Positions 1 through 14,400 of a DNA stretch of 64,000 nucleotides are shown piece after piece. Position numbers and translations under genes: made by a program. This stretch comes from Ascaris suum (lineage: Eukaryota; Nematoda; Chromadorea; Rhabditida; Ascarididae). Positions within the stretch are counted from its first letter, which is position 1. Every line of letters starts with the position of its first letter. The notes under the pieces are model-generated. The model was not told the origin of the DNA. It worked only from the letters and a program-made list of their open reading frames with translations, and did not search any database. Location of the stretch: positions 7,758,184 to 7,822,183 of the forward strand of contig CM024168.1 in assembly GCA_013433145.1 (NCBI GenBank), in the 5' to 3' direction.

Positions 1-2470
1 TTCATTTCGTACAGTGCGCCTAACAAATGAAATACTTTCCTTATGGCTAAAGCTCAAACGCCGACGTAATATAATAATCTTTATTCGGGTCTGTCCATTT
101 AAATTTAAGATGCTTGACAAAGGTCTAAAATTTTCGACTTCTTTATGTAACTCTGCGGAATAACACATGTAAATCTATATCGGTTGTACGAATTGCGATG
201 GGACGGGTGCGAAAGTGTGCCACAGAATCCTACTCTTCATGCGTTTTCATAGTTCTGCTCACCCGGCTAACCAGTATCGTGAGCCACCAACAAATAATCA
301 GACGTGTGTGGTACATGTAATGTCGCATTCTTTCTATAAATGATCAGTTGCTTGTGCACGTCGTCCACGAACGATTCGTTTTTTTTAATGTTCCGGCAGG
401 TGTAAGATGCATCAAGTTTTCACTTCAAGAATCCTCCTGGTCTTAATTCCTACAAAGAAGAAATTTTTGCAAGAGTGCACATTACGAGGAGCCGGATAGG
501 GTTATTTTCTCTGAGCATCTTTTAATTCAGTTTCATGAATAGCTTCGTAAAACTATTCTGTACTGCTGATTCTGTACTGCCTTACCAAAAGAAGTTAATT
601 TTTATATCACATCAGCTGCCGGCGGTGCAAGACAAATTTCTCGGAGTGTCCAATAAGTGCCTCAAATGGCCTCAATCTGCAATTGCAACTTAGTGATAGT
701 ATCACGCATTGCTGATTTATCAGTAAACTTCTTTGTCTTGTAACTGATATAAAGAATAAGTTTTCGATTTATTAAAAACCATTTCTATTCGATGATCAAT
801 GAGGACTTTGTCCGAAGAGTGGAGGAAACCCTCGACCTGTTGTTACTCACCGGGCGAATAGTCCACTTGTCATAGCTGTTCTCCGTTTACAGGCGAGGAT
901 TCCAGTAGTAATCAAAGAATAATTATCACTGGAGTCTGAGCCAAAGCAAAATATTTGGATGTAAAATAGTGCGATAACCATTACAGACTTTTGCTACCAG
1001 TTAGTTGAACTCTCCGGTTTCATAAATTTGATTTTATTCTCAATAACTAAAATAAATTTCTGCTTACAATCTTTTAGAGTTAAAAGATTATAATTGATTA
1101 TAGTATAATTATCACCTTATGTGTAATAAAAATATTTTATCAAATAGGAATGATTTATATTAGATCAAATTCGTATAGCCAGAGAGTTGTTTTACAGATA
1201 AAAGAACTGTTTTACCAGAAGTATAAAATGGTGGTATGTGTCACCTTTTCTAGCAAGTTTTTTCATTTGTTGGTTTCTTCGCATGGGCTTCATTGGGTAT
1301 ATCTATTTCTCCCTTCCCCCATTCCTCCTCTCTCTCCCGAAGCAGACAATTGTTTACGCTATAGCAGTGGATTTTCGTGCAGATTTGTATATCTTTGTCA
1401 ACTGTTGGGAATGGGAGACGATGATTTGAACAGGAAAGGTGAGAGTTTGTGGGAGAATCGCAGGTGAGGTGTCGAGTTAGCACTGATTACGAAACAGCCA
1501 GCACTTCCGGATGTGGAGTGTTTGTGCTCCACAAGTACGAATTTGCGTTTACGGATAGATTCATCCAGCTGGATACAGGAACTAATGAAAAAAGCGCAAA
1601 TGGATTGCGTCTACGCAAGTGAACTCATTTTATGGAAAATAAGCATTATTTCAGTTCATGGCTAGATTAATGTTGAAAGACGTCGTCGAGTTGCGAAAAC
1701 ATATTGCGACGCTATGAAATATTCGACTTACAATTGGCTGCAAGTTTTTTATTGGAATTTCAGTTATTGGTGAATTGTGTAGGTACTTCCGAATAGCTGC
1801 ATGAGTTCTGTAAAAATAAAGCTGCTGCAGGTCGTCAGTGGATTCAGTTTCCTTTGCAAAATGAAGAAAATATTAAACAAGTGTTATATGAAAACAAGCA
1901 TTTTCTCTGAAGAATAATGTATGAAATTAAATTTTTCCTAAGAGTTCAGTGGACAGTGTTGTATGTTTTGGTGCTGAATGGTCATAGTCCTGCTTAAGGA
2001 ACTTAACGGCAAGAAACATTCCCATATTAATTTACGCAAATATGCAAATTCCTCGCTACTGCTCATTGAGTTGTGCAGCTATCTTTTCTTCGCTCTTACG
2101 CAAATGAAGTCATCAGGATGTGAACGGCCCATTGAACACTTTCTCCAAAACGTTGTAGGTTTGTTCCAAGACAGAAAATAAGTTTCATTTTGCAAACAAA
2201 CGGTTAAAGTCCTGTGCTGTAGCGAAGTTTTTTGGTGTGGGTGAGACTCAGACGAAAACCATGATCTGGTGATATGTGGGACTAGGCGATTGAAAAACTG
2301 AGCAAAACGATTCCCTTAAGAAATCGTCGACGACTTGAAATCGTACACTTTGATGAAATTCATCGACGGTTTAAAAAAAGATTGACTGGGTTCAGTGGGG
2401 GTTCATACAGACAGTCCTCAAAATATGCCTGAATTTTTCATTTCCCCAAATGGTTATATTTTACTTTCAG
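1..2470. other. Intergenic or intronic, no gene assigned
   Basis: AT-rich sequence with short open frames only. The longest, 1150-1467 on the plus strand, has no recognisable domain and is overlapped by open frames on both strands. If the candidate terminal exon at 2471 is real, upstream exons of that plus-strand gene should lie here or left of the window, but I could not identify one with matching phase. Confidence 0.4.
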
Positions 2471-2554
2471 TATGTACAGTTAACGCAAGCTGGCTTTCAC
2501 CATCATTTCGACTGGCTTGAAGATCATCTCTTCGATTGGCACACTAATGTGTGA
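2471..2554 (+). CDS. Possible terminal exon of an unidentified plus-strand gene
   Basis: A TTTACTTTCAG acceptor is followed directly by 27 open codons and a TGA. The peptide is rich in aromatic and acidic residues (it includes AGFHHHFDWLEDHLFDWH). An AATAAA poly(A) signal follows at 2562-2567, eight bases after the stop. Acceptor, stop and poly(A) signal in the right order is what a last exon looks like. I do not recognise the protein and found no upstream exon, so chance remains a serious alternative. Confidence 0.3.
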   Translation, partial: YVQLTQAGFHHHFDWLEDHLFDWHTNV

Positions 2555-2567
2555 TGACATTAATAAA

Positions 2568-5421
2568 AGGCGGCTCAGGCAAGGTGGCGTTACTCTGAAA
2601 GATTTTAACCATCCAATTCTATACTTGCTAACTAGAAACAAGTGGAGAGGCGTACCAAGGAAACTGATAACCTTAGCAGTTAGATGCTATGTTTCTTCTC
2701 TATAAACGCGAATGAAAATTATAATGTTTGAATAGCATTCAAGCTCGCGCGTTAAACTCAAGTCGTGTTTTAAAATTTTCTTGGGCATAGGAAAGGCGAA
2801 CCTGCACATAACAGCCCTTCCTAGCTCTACTACTTCGGATGTTCCAATCGTCAAACGACACCGAGAATTTCAAAACTGTTCAGATCATTGCTAAATCTTA
2901 CCACTGCGTGTTTCGACCGTGGAGATGCCGAAAATAACGACCCCTTTGAACAATATGGTTCCGATGCATGATGTTTTTTGATCGAACAATCGCCGTTTTC
3001 GTGCGAAGACGCACGATAACCGATAACGTCGATTAAGATGTGTTTGTTAGATCTTGCACTGTATCAGGTGCAGTGACTCAGTGCAAGGTATGACCAGCAT
3101 GCATTAGTTAACACCGTCTTCTTAATGTTAATGAGTTAAATAAATCCGCTGGCAAGATTAGGACCTTGGAAGTCTGAAAAAAAGTATTTTTGGCAGTATC
3201 GCGATTGAAAACGCTTAATGGCGACCTCAGCAGTTTTTAGAACCTCCACTTCACCTCAACGACTGGTAATCTCGCTTAAATGTTAGGTGGCCTCGAAAAT
3301 AAAGGATGTTCCGACGCAAGAAATCTGGACAACTGTAATCAGGCTCAAACACTAAATTTTTATTTAAAGCAGGCATCGTTCGGCCAACATGCTGTAGGCA
3401 TCATGGAACGAGCGAATTTGTCACCTGTTTTTAAAAATTTTAGTCCTCTGGAGGGCGATGAACTGTCGGGAGGCAAGTTAGGCAATTTCTACGTTCGCGT
3501 CATAACTGAATCATTCATTTCAAAGAAAACAACCAATGCAGCGGAAGCTACTGGAAAGATCTGACAGTATGGCGAGGCAGGAGAAGATTTCACACTCGCG
3601 ACTCGTCCAGTTTCTATAGCATGATTCCTTAACGTGTAGTTCTTGAAGCAGGATAATATCTCTTCTGTTCGCCAATGATGGTTGCCAAATCCGCAGCATC
3701 TAGCGAATGATCTCACGTTCACCAAGGTAGCGCTGCACTGTAATTATTCCACCGCATGGCAAGAAGCTGTATCGAAATAGTTCGGCTATGGAGCACCAAA
3801 AATCACCGTGGACTTCCGCGTCCACATATTTTGCGTTCTCGCAGTTGTCGCAGGAGTTCACCTCCGGGAAGCCACTGGAAGATCGTCTGTTATCGTGGAT
3901 AAGCCCATTTTTCATCGCAGTCCTCAAACACTCCGCCAACTGATATCAATTTGAGAAAAACAGTTCAAAAACGATAACGACGTGGGTACTGCTTCCTAGC
4001 AGTTCATCACCATCACCTTTACAGAAGCATATCTGTTGAAAGGGGAAATAAATTTATTTGCCGCATTTTGGCGACAAAGTGTCAGTGATGCCTATTTTGA
4101 GAAAAAAACGCGCCTCGGCCGAATTCGGTATATTCAAATTTTTTCACTCTTGAGTCAACCTAGTTGTCAAAAGCTGCACGAAGATTGCTGAGTCCATACA
4201 GTTCACAATCGTTCATCCTCTCAACGAGATAAGCAGAAATAAGACGTACTTCATGGGTCGCCTTGCATCTGCACGTAAACAAAAACAATTTAATGCGTGC
4301 CTTTCATGGCGATAGCTAACACTGAAACATGCATGCACGGTTAGGCTCAGTCCAAATAAAGGACAATTAAGGACGCTGAATGTAATGGTGGTACACTTCA
4401 AAGAAAACGACATTTCCTTGAAAAAACAAACTGTGTAGCCCGCTATGCTGAACATTCCTTCTCTAGTTTCCTGGAACCCTTTTCATTCTCACGTTGCATT
4501 ACAGCAAGAAGCATGTAAAGATTTACTCTCATTTCCAATAAACGTTCGTTGACGAACTGCCAAATAAAGCAATCACGTTCCATCGCAAAAACATTGTGCA
4601 AAATTTCAGCACAGCTTTGGATTCAAAAGAAACTAGAAAACACCGTGGTGCCACCGTTTCAAATTTATCAGAACACGATGCAGAGAGAAAAAAAGCCGCG
4701 CATGACGCCTCCATTGCGTATTTCAATAATCACAAGTCATATAACTGCTCCACCAATGTCTTTCGCGGATCATCCAACTCGCCTCGTTGCAAAAGGCCTC
4801 TTAGCGCTGCAAAACTACATAAATCGAAAAACGTTATGATCATTACGCTGCGTTCGACATCAACCAGCAAATGAACTTAAAATCTTTATAAGTTCCACAC
4901 TCAAAATATGATTTCTGTGAGTAGGAAATGTCCTTGGACGTTTGAAGCTTATTCTAGCCACCAGAACTTCCATGGCCAGTATTAGCTGCACACTTAGTGG
5001 TCGTTTCCTTTTAATTCGTGAAAGCAGCAGTCTTCTTCTTTCAGCCATAGATGACGCTTCGTCTAGACCACAAAGCTTTCAACCAACGTCACTGTTGCAT
5101 AAGAAAGCAACAGCAAATAAGAGTGTTCAAGAAAAGTCGCAAATTCCCGTCTCCCATATCTATGCTATCCACTTGGTCGGTCACCCATCTGGTTGCCAAG
5201 TCAAGCCAGCAAACGCAGTAATTGTAGCCGTGTCTACTTGTGGAAGCCAACTGAACCTTTATGTAAATTCACTCGCATATTTAATAGAAATTCATTTCAG
5301 ACAGTTGCCTCCTTAAATGCTAGGTCAACTGGTAGACACAAACCCTTCGAATGTTCGGCTTAGAGCTGTGCTGGCATTAGTCATTTATGGTCGATTCTCA
5401 GTAGCCAAAAAACATCGATAA
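2568..5421. other. No gene assigned
   Basis: This lies downstream of the 3' end of the RPAP3-like gene. Open frames at 3280-3564 (plus) and 3489-3939 (minus, two frames) overlap on opposite strands. None shows a domain I recognise; they could be relics of a mobile element or chance. The 3' UTR of the RPAP3-like gene should lie just left of 5422, but no clear AATAAA was seen on the minus strand. Confidence 0.4.
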
Positions 5422-8400
5422 CTAAAATATAGTTGGGTCGTTACCTTGCTTATCATCAGCATCGAGAAACATTGAAGCGATATCGAACCTCGGCACTGAG
5501 CTCAACTGCACCAAGGAGTCGATAATTCTCAAGAAGTTTTCAGAAGTGAGTATCCTATGATAGCCTTCAACCAATACGCTGATCATATCCGTCTCAATCA
5601 CCTCACCGAGGATCGCTTTATAGTCAACGCTACGGATTGACTGAAACTGGTCACCAGTGTGCTTACAATAGGAAAAATTCCTCAGGAAATCCCCATGTTT
5701 GAGAAGCCTTACTTCTTTCGGCAGTTCCGAGGCTCATAGAACCCTTGTCTTAGAGAACGATTGAGGATCAAGTAGCTGCAACTTGCTGCGGAATTCTTGC
5801 GCATCAAGAATTCTCAAAGCTGTGGAATTCACCATTTTCGAGAACGTCCGACTTCAATTTGTGAATTCGCGCTGTTAGGGAATTCCCGGATGTGAGAGAG
5901 CCCAAAGCTCGATAGTACCCGATGTCATCCGATCTATTAAGGAAATTCCAAATCTCATGAGCCGGTGTGGCAAATCTAAATACTACTGTGGTAAATGCTA
6001 GTGGAACTTGTCCGAAAAAAACAATGATAATGAGAGAGTTCAGTTTTCTCTATTTTTTGTTTTCCAAAGAACTTCAAAGTGAACTCAGACGAAATTGGTC
6101 AAACGTTCCTTTTTTTTACATGTACTTTCTCAAGGCTGCTGAATGTCGGGATGCTCTAAACATCCTTCTTTCATTCTGTCATGAAATTGGGTTCAACGCT
6201 AGGGGCCAACAAAACATAAGTTCAATTGCGACGCAACCAACGGCAGAGGTCGGACGAAGCAGTCGGATGAGTGAATAACAGAAAAGGAGAAGAAAGAAAT
6301 GGACATGGACTGCATCACATATTATCGATGAGAAGTATGACTTTAGAAGCAGGAGCAAAGAGCCAAAGGAGGAGGCAATGCGCATTTGTATTCCTCTCAC
6401 TTGACCAATCCATGTTGTAAATTACCAAGAAATAACAAATACGCAAAGTAAGCCTTCCATTTCTCAACAACCGGACCGCACAAATTTATTACTAAATATA
6501 AGCCTTTATTGCCACTTTGATTGGGTTTGCAAAAGTGCGCCTTCGCGACATCGTGCCCGTCTGTTGTCTGTCTGTCCATCCAACTCGGGAACCAGTGAGA
6601 CTAGAGTTACAAAATTTGTGCATATAATGTGCATCACAAGGTGAACTCCTATCTCATGATTCATTCTAATCGATCAATTTCGAACGAAGTGATATCTAAA
6701 CCGGCTAAAAAACTGCGCCTATTACAAGCCCATAGAGCCTTCACCTTACGTTTCAGAAGATTCGCATATTTGGTTAGACCGTTTTCAGTATGAAGCATCA
6801 TTCTTCACATTTTGTTTCTTCGCTGATAACCAGTGAAACTGATTGGGTGGAGGAGAGCAGTGTTAAAGTGTGTATCTTCCCAGCCCCCTTGGCACGCTCC
6901 TCCACATCCTCTGTAATCTCAGTCGATACGAAAAAAAATTGACCACTGTAAAGTGCATGCAAATTTTCCTCACCTTTGAACATCTGTAACTTCTTTCGAA
7001 TCCGACGGGTCAACGTTAAATACGGTACAGAAGACCATCTTATGGTGTCCACTATATAAATCAAATCTCGTTTCTCTAGCTTCAGTGGCTCCTAAGTTGA
7101 AATTAACTGATAGGCAGACAGAGAGACAAATCATGCACAGGTACGAAAAGTCATCTTGTATGTTTTCGCAAAACAAATGTGGAAAAAAGCACGCGAAAAT
7201 TCATAGCTTATCACAACGTGACCTTTGCAATGGCGTGTCGACAGTTTTCCAAAAATAGGTGCGCCTTTATTAGATTTTGTTATCCACCCGCTGGAGCTAC
7301 TGAAAGCGCAATTCATGCGTCATCTCATGGATTAATTCTCATGGATTAAAGCGCTTTGAGCATCGGAGATGGACTCAATTATTCACCGCAATCAGCCCTT
7401 TTCAACAACTATATTGGTGAAAGGCAACTTCGGCTTGCGTGCCATATAAAGTTTGGATGCTTACTGAAAATGTTTTTTAACAGGCTCATTAAACAAATCG
7501 CTCCATGGAGCAAATATGTGCACGTTGCGTTGGTGTAAGTACACTATTTGTCGCCATATGGTGCCTCAGCTGGAATTTCCCGTGGTTTTTTCAAATATCA
7601 AAGCATTTTTTTCACCACTCGTGCGGTTTGAGCATAACAGCTCTGTGTTGCCAGGAATAAATATTTATAAAAGAGATAAGCGAAGCACAGCGCCACGATT
7701 TAACCTGCAGCCACAACGGTCCGACTCAGTGTGCATCGCAAATCAAGCAGTGAATCTCTTAAAACGTACAAGTATGTATTTCTCTTGCCAGCATAATGCT
7801 CGCTTGACCATACTGCACAATCAGCCAACCTGGCAGAAATAAACTAACCAAGAAATATTCAGCAAACATTTCGGGCAACGTCTTTAAAGTTGTATAATCG
7901 AAAAGGAACTGGTAGGAGGTACAAGGTGACGGAGGGATTGTGTTCGGCAGAATGCGCAGTGGCAGAGCCTGCAAGTATGAATCAGGTCAGATCTACACAC
8001 CTGATGAGCAGTTATTCGATCATTGACGTAGCAGCCGTTTAGTTTAAAATTTATTTCTTGTTTCTAATGTGTTCCTTTCACTGCTTCAGTGTACTCAAAC
8101 CTGGTGCAATTCATCGTATGCTTCCAGTATATACAGTTCATCATGTACCGCTGATGAGCAGATGCAAAGGAGGCCGAAAAACCTACCAGTGGCCTAAAAA
8201 TGAAATGTCAGAAATGAGGCACTCAGAAAACAATAGAAAAGCTTTCGTATCAGCGGCATTTATCCTGTACCTAATAAATGTAGTTCACCAACTTTGCCAG
8301 TTAAACGAAATGATAACCTGTGCATCGACTTTTGATGGTTTCTCCTTTTTAATAGAACCAACGACGCGAACTTCAGTTAATTCCTTGAGTGGAACCTCCG

Positions 8401-11400
8401 AGCGAATTGTATCGCACTTGTCCACGCACGCCAGTCTCACTTCCTTCGCATTCTTCTGTAGTACTTTTCTTTGATGCAACCGTGACACAAACTTAGAGTA
8501 TGACCAATCTATTAACAGCCGCTGGCACAAATGGTATCTTCAGCCTGTAACTACTTATGACTTTAAAGACACACATCTACTAACACTCATCAGCACGAAT
8601 GCCCTACGTCCCGAACAGAAGTCTATCATTCGAAATCACGCGGTAAACTAGGGTCCAAATTTGGAGTCCTGTCATTTGAGGTAGTACGAACAAAAGCATG
8701 CAAACCAAAACATCCAATACACTACTTTTATTAGTTTTGTCGAAAACGAAAAAGATATTCAAACAATTCAAAGTGTTTGGAAAATCATAAACGGCGGCTA
8801 AGTATTATCTCTCATAAAGCCGAGTGAACGGTAAAAAAGCCCCCACACTTCGTTATTCGTTATGCTCAAACGCTGAAAGCCTAGAACACTGAAGAAAACG
8901 ATGCGCAAAGCAGTTTCCAAAAGGAACACACCTTATCCTTAATGGCCTCTTTCAGTCTGAGTGTTTCTTTGTTTTTCGGGTCGATCTCAAGAATCTTCTC
9001 TAAATCGTCGAATGCCATTTCGTAGAGCTCTAAGTTAATTAAAGCCATCGCATGCCTGAAATTTAATAAGTTTTAATCATGCGTAACGCGTGCAGAAGTA
9101 GCATAATTTCATTTGGTCCATTTTACTTACATTTCTACAAGAAAATATTAAGATGTAGTCGACAACAGACGAAGAAGGGTGAAAATCACGATCTAACATG
9201 AACTACTAATACTGCATCATTGAAAACTTCCTACTGCGGTCCTACTCTACCACTACGTAAAAACATGCTGCATAAATAAGCTGAGTGAATTTATTCCGTA
9301 GACTCATGAAAAGAATTAACGTAACACATGAAAGCTTGCGCATGCGTCTCGCTTCGAACGACTTTTCCCAACAAATACTATACACGAAAGATTTCTGTTA
9401 AAAAAAGACAAAAAATACGAAGAAGTAAGTGAAGAAAAAGGTTGAGATGCCTTATGCACTCTTTCACTCATTAGTACAGAGGCCATCATAATCAAACAAG
9501 TGAGGAAATACGCCATAGGAACTACCCAACATAATATGAGCTTTCGTACGCGACTCACCTGAACAACGAATTTCATAAACTCCTGACAAGTAATTAAACG
9601 TGTATACGAACGCTTTCATGTCTTAATCGATCGAAAGCTTTTGTAGACCGATTACAGGGAATTTTTTTTTTCTTTTTTTGCAATTCAATCCGTGCAATAC
9701 GGAAATCCGATCCACTGCAAAATACATGCAAGTTCTGAATGACCTTCATCGGATTTTTTTGAAGCATATGGGTCAACCTGAATATTGGTGTATGATATCA
9801 TGCTGTGCCATACATATCCCAGAAATTTATTACCGCTACTTTCAATTGTATCCTTGTCTCAAACCGCACGATTTTCATATTGAATAGTTTCGGGCAGGGA
9901 AAAGCAACCTTTGCCTACCCATACAATTCAAAAGCAGACACACTTCTATTGCGGAATCAGTATTCTATCCAATACTTCGAGCTATTTCCAATGGTTATCG
10001 CAACATTCTTTCCTCTATGTAATAATTCAACGCTCACTGCTTCATTGCAAGATCACAGATGAACGACAAAGTGTCAGCATTATGTGTTCGCTCCTGCAGC
10101 AAGTTGAGATCATCACGCCAAAAACGCCACATGAAAGCAAAGCAAGGGGAAAGGCTTGGATGAATTTACGGCGGGAGAGGGGACGCGATAAAGCGAAGCA
10201 TTTTTCTTTGCCAAAACAAGTGCAGAACACAATAAAGAGGGCTAATATCAACGTTTTCATATTATAGACCATTGGGCGATAAAGCCGTCTTCAAACGGCG
10301 AACAAGATTTCATTTCACCGATTGCTTCCGAGTAAGAAGTCATGCCAGCAAGTTCCACATTAAAAAACACACAAAACTTTCAAAATGAAGCAAATATCCG
10401 AACACGCTAGAACAATTGCAAAAAATCAGAGAAAGGGCAAGCAGAAGCACGTTTTCCATGACAAAACGAAAATGTTAAAGAAGAAAACGGAGCAAACAAC
10501 TTTTCTTTTAAAAAAGCGTACAGCACGCAAATTGAACTCCTGAAGGAAAGACTGTAATCTAGTCTCTGATGACTATCGAATCACGGAAAATGAAATACAA
10601 ACCTATATCTGCCTTTGACAGAAGAAGGATCCATCGCGATAGCCTTCCGAGCATCCATTAGTGCTTTCTCGTTCCTGGAAACTTGCAAAAATTGAGAATT
10701 TTCCGAAACAAAGACTGCAAGGAAAAACAACATAACGACAGGAATTTCGGTAAAACCGGAACGAATACTGTAAGAAACAACGAAAAATTTAGCACAACAC
10801 GACGACTTCAAAAGCTCATAAAGAGTGATATATTCAATGCCCAACTAATTCCACAAAACAATACAGCACAGACAAATTTCGCAGGTAGCAAAGAGCTGTT
10901 TCCATCGACAACTTTCATTGCTCCATACGACCACGTTGAGGCGCGTTCATCCATATCGCAACCCACATGCTAAGATTTAGTTTCCTTGCATAAGGCAGGC
11001 TCTTGACGCTGCCATTAGAACATCAAATACGGAGAGGGTTACATTACGAAAAAAAACTTCGTTTCCATCATCGCTTCCCCCAAATCCAGCAACCTCAGGG
11101 CTATGCGACCATCATATCGCCATCAACTATGTTTTCGTACTACTTCCTTCGAGGCAAACGCTCCTTGCAATGCAAAGTAACACGGAATCCCGTTAAGTAA
11201 TGGTCAGGAAACTGATAGTGATAGCAGCGAGTGGTTTCGATCCACCGACCTCTGGGTTATGGGCCCAGCACGCTTCCGCTGCGCCACGCAACCTCTTGAT
11301 ATGTGTCAGTGTCTTCAAGAGAGGAGCATCAAACACTCCTTGCAATGCAAAATAACGGGAGATACGGTTCCGTAATGGTCAGGAAAGGGATAGTGATAGC

Positions 11401-14400
11401 AGCGAGTGGTTTCGATCCACCGACCTCTGGGTTATGGGCCCAGCACGCTTCCGCTGCGCCACGCTGCTTGGCTAATCTTTTGATATGTTCAGTGTCTTCT
11501 TCGAGAGGAGCATCAAACACTCCTTGCAATGCAAAATAACGGGAGATACGTTCCGTAATGGTCAGGAAAGGGATAGTGATAGCAGCGAGTGGTTTCGATC
11601 CACCGACCTCTGGGTTATGGGCCCAGCACGCTTCCGCTGCGCCACGCTGCTTGGCTAATCTTTGATATGTTCAGTGTCTTCTTCGAGACAGGAGCATCAA
11701 ACACTCCTTGCAATGCAAAATAACGGGAGATACGTTCCGTAATGGTCAGGAAAGGGATAGTGATAGCAGCGAGTGGTTTCGATCCACCGACCTCTGGGTT
11801 ATGGGCCCAGCACGCTTCCGCTGCGCCACGCTGCTTGGCTAATCTTTAACATGTTGGTCTCTTCGAGACAGGAGCACAAACATTCCTTGCAATGCAAAAT
11901 AACGGGAGATACCGTTCCGTAATGGTCAGGAAAGGGATAGTGATAGCAGCGAGTGGTTTCGATCCACCGACCTCTGGGTTATGGGCCCAGCACGCTTCCG
12001 CTGCGCCACGCTGCTTGGCTAATCTTTTGATATGTTCAGTGTCTTCTTCGAGGCAGGAGCATCAAACACTCCTTGCAATGCAAAATAACGGGAGATACGG
12101 TTCCGTAATGGTCAGGAAAGGGATAGTGATAGCAGCGAGTGGTTTCGATCCACCGACCTCTGGGTTATGGGCCCAGCACGCTTCCGCTGCGCCACGCTGC
12201 TTGGCTAATCTTTTGTATGTTCAGTGTCTTCTTCGAGGCAGGAGCATCAAACACTCCTTGCAATGCAAAATAACGGAAGATACGGTTCCGTAATGGTCAG
12301 GAAAGGGATAGTGATAGCAGCGAGTGGTTTCGATCCACCGACCTCTGGGTTATGGGCCCAGCACGCTTCCGCTGCGCCACGCTGCTTCTTAACCTCTTAA
12401 CATGTTCAGTGGTATCTTCGAGAGAGGAGCACGAACGACTCCTTGCAATGCAAAATAACGGGAGATACGGTTCCGTAATGGTCAGGAAAGGGATAGTGAT
12501 AGCAGCGAGTGGTTTCGATCCACCGACCTCTGGGTTATGGGCCCAGCACGCTTCCGCTGCGCCACGCTGCTTGGATAATCTTTGGTATGTTCAGTGTCTT
12601 CTTCGAGGCAGGAGCATCAAACACTCCTTGCAATGCAAAATAACGGGAGATACGGTTCCGTAATGGTCAGGAAAGGGATAGTGATAGCAGCGAGTGGTTT
12701 CGATCCACCGACCTCTGGGTTATGGGCCCAGCACGCTTCCGCTGCGCCACGCTGCTTGGCTAATTTTGATATGTTCAGTGTCTTCTTCGAGACAGGAGCA
12801 TCAAACACTCCTTGCAATGCAAAATAACGGGAGATACGGTTCCGTAATGGTCAGGAAAGGGATAGTGATAGCAGCGAGTGGTTTCGATCCACCGACCTCT
12901 GGGTTATGGGCCCAGCACGCTTCCGCTGCGCCACGCTGCTTGGCTAATCTTTGGATATGTTCAGTGTCTTCTTCGAGACAGGAGCATCAAACACTCCTTG
13001 CAATGCAAAATAACGGGAGATACGTTCCGTAATGGTCAGGAAAGGGATAGTGATAGCAGCGAGTGGTTTCGATCCACCGACCTCTGGGTTATGGGCCCAG
13101 CACGCTTCCGCTGCGCCACGCTGCTTCTCGAACCTTTGACATGCGTGGTATTCTTCAAGAGAGGAGCATCAAACACTCCTTGCAATGCAAAATAACGGGA
13201 GATACGTTCCGTAATGGTCAGGAAAGGGATAGTGATAGCAGCGAGTGGTTTCGATCCACCGACCTCTGGGTTATGGGCCCAGCACGCTTCCGCTGCGCCA
13301 CGCTGCTTGGCTAATCTTTAACATGCAGTGTCTTCTTCGAGGCAGGAGCATCAAACACTCCTTGCAATGCAAAATAACGGGAATACCGTTCCGTAATGGT
13401 CAGGAAAGGGATAGTGATAGCAGCGAGTGGTTTCGATCCACCGACCTCTGGGTTATGGGCCCAGCACGCTTCCGCTGCGCCACGCTGCTTGGCTAATCTT
13501 TGGATATGTTCAGTGTCTTCTTCGAGACAGGAGCATCAAACACTCCTTGCAATGCAAAATAACGGGAGATACGGTTCCGTAATGGTCAGGAAAGGGATAG
13601 TGATAGCAGCGAGTGGTTTCGATCCACCGACCTCTGGGTTATGGGCCCAGCACGCTTCCGCTGCGCCACGCTGCTTGGCTAATCTTTGGTATGTTCAGTG
13701 TCTTCTTCGAGACAGGAGCATCAAACACTCCTTGCAATGCAAAATAACACGGAATACGTTCCGTAATGGTCAGGAAAGGGATAGTGATAGCAGCGAGTGG
13801 TTTCGATCCACCGACCTCTGGGTTATGGGCCCAGCACGCTTCCGCTGCGCCACGCTGCTTGGCTAATCTTTGTATGTTCAGTGTCTTCTTCGAGAGGAGC
13901 ATCAAACACTCCTTGCAATGCAAAATAACGGGAGATACGGTTCCGTAATGGTCAGGAAAGGGATAGTGATAGCAGCGAGTGGTTTCGATCCACCGACCTC
14001 TGGGTTATGGGCCCAGCACGCTTCCGCTGCGCCACGCTGCTTGGCTAATCTTTGATATGTTCAGTGTCTTCTTCGAGACAGGAGCATCAAACACTCCTTG
14101 CAATGCAAAATAACGGGAGATACGTTCCGTAATGGTCAGGAAAGGGATAGTGATAGCAGCGAGTGGTTTCGATCCACCGACCTCTGGGTTATGGGCCCAG
14201 CACGCTTCCGCTGCGCCACGCTGCTTGGCTAATCTTTGGTATGTTCAGTGTCTCTTCGAGAGGAGCATCAAACACTCCTTGCAATGCAAAATAACGGAGA
14301 TACGGTTCCGTAATGGTCAGGAAAGGGATAGTGATAGCAGCGAGTGGTTTCGATCCACCGACCTCTGGGTTATGGGCCCAGCACGCTTCCGCTGCGCCAC

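Noticed and set aside
3489..3939. Overlapping minus-strand frames
   Set aside because: No recognisable domain, and an opposite-strand frame of similar length overlaps.
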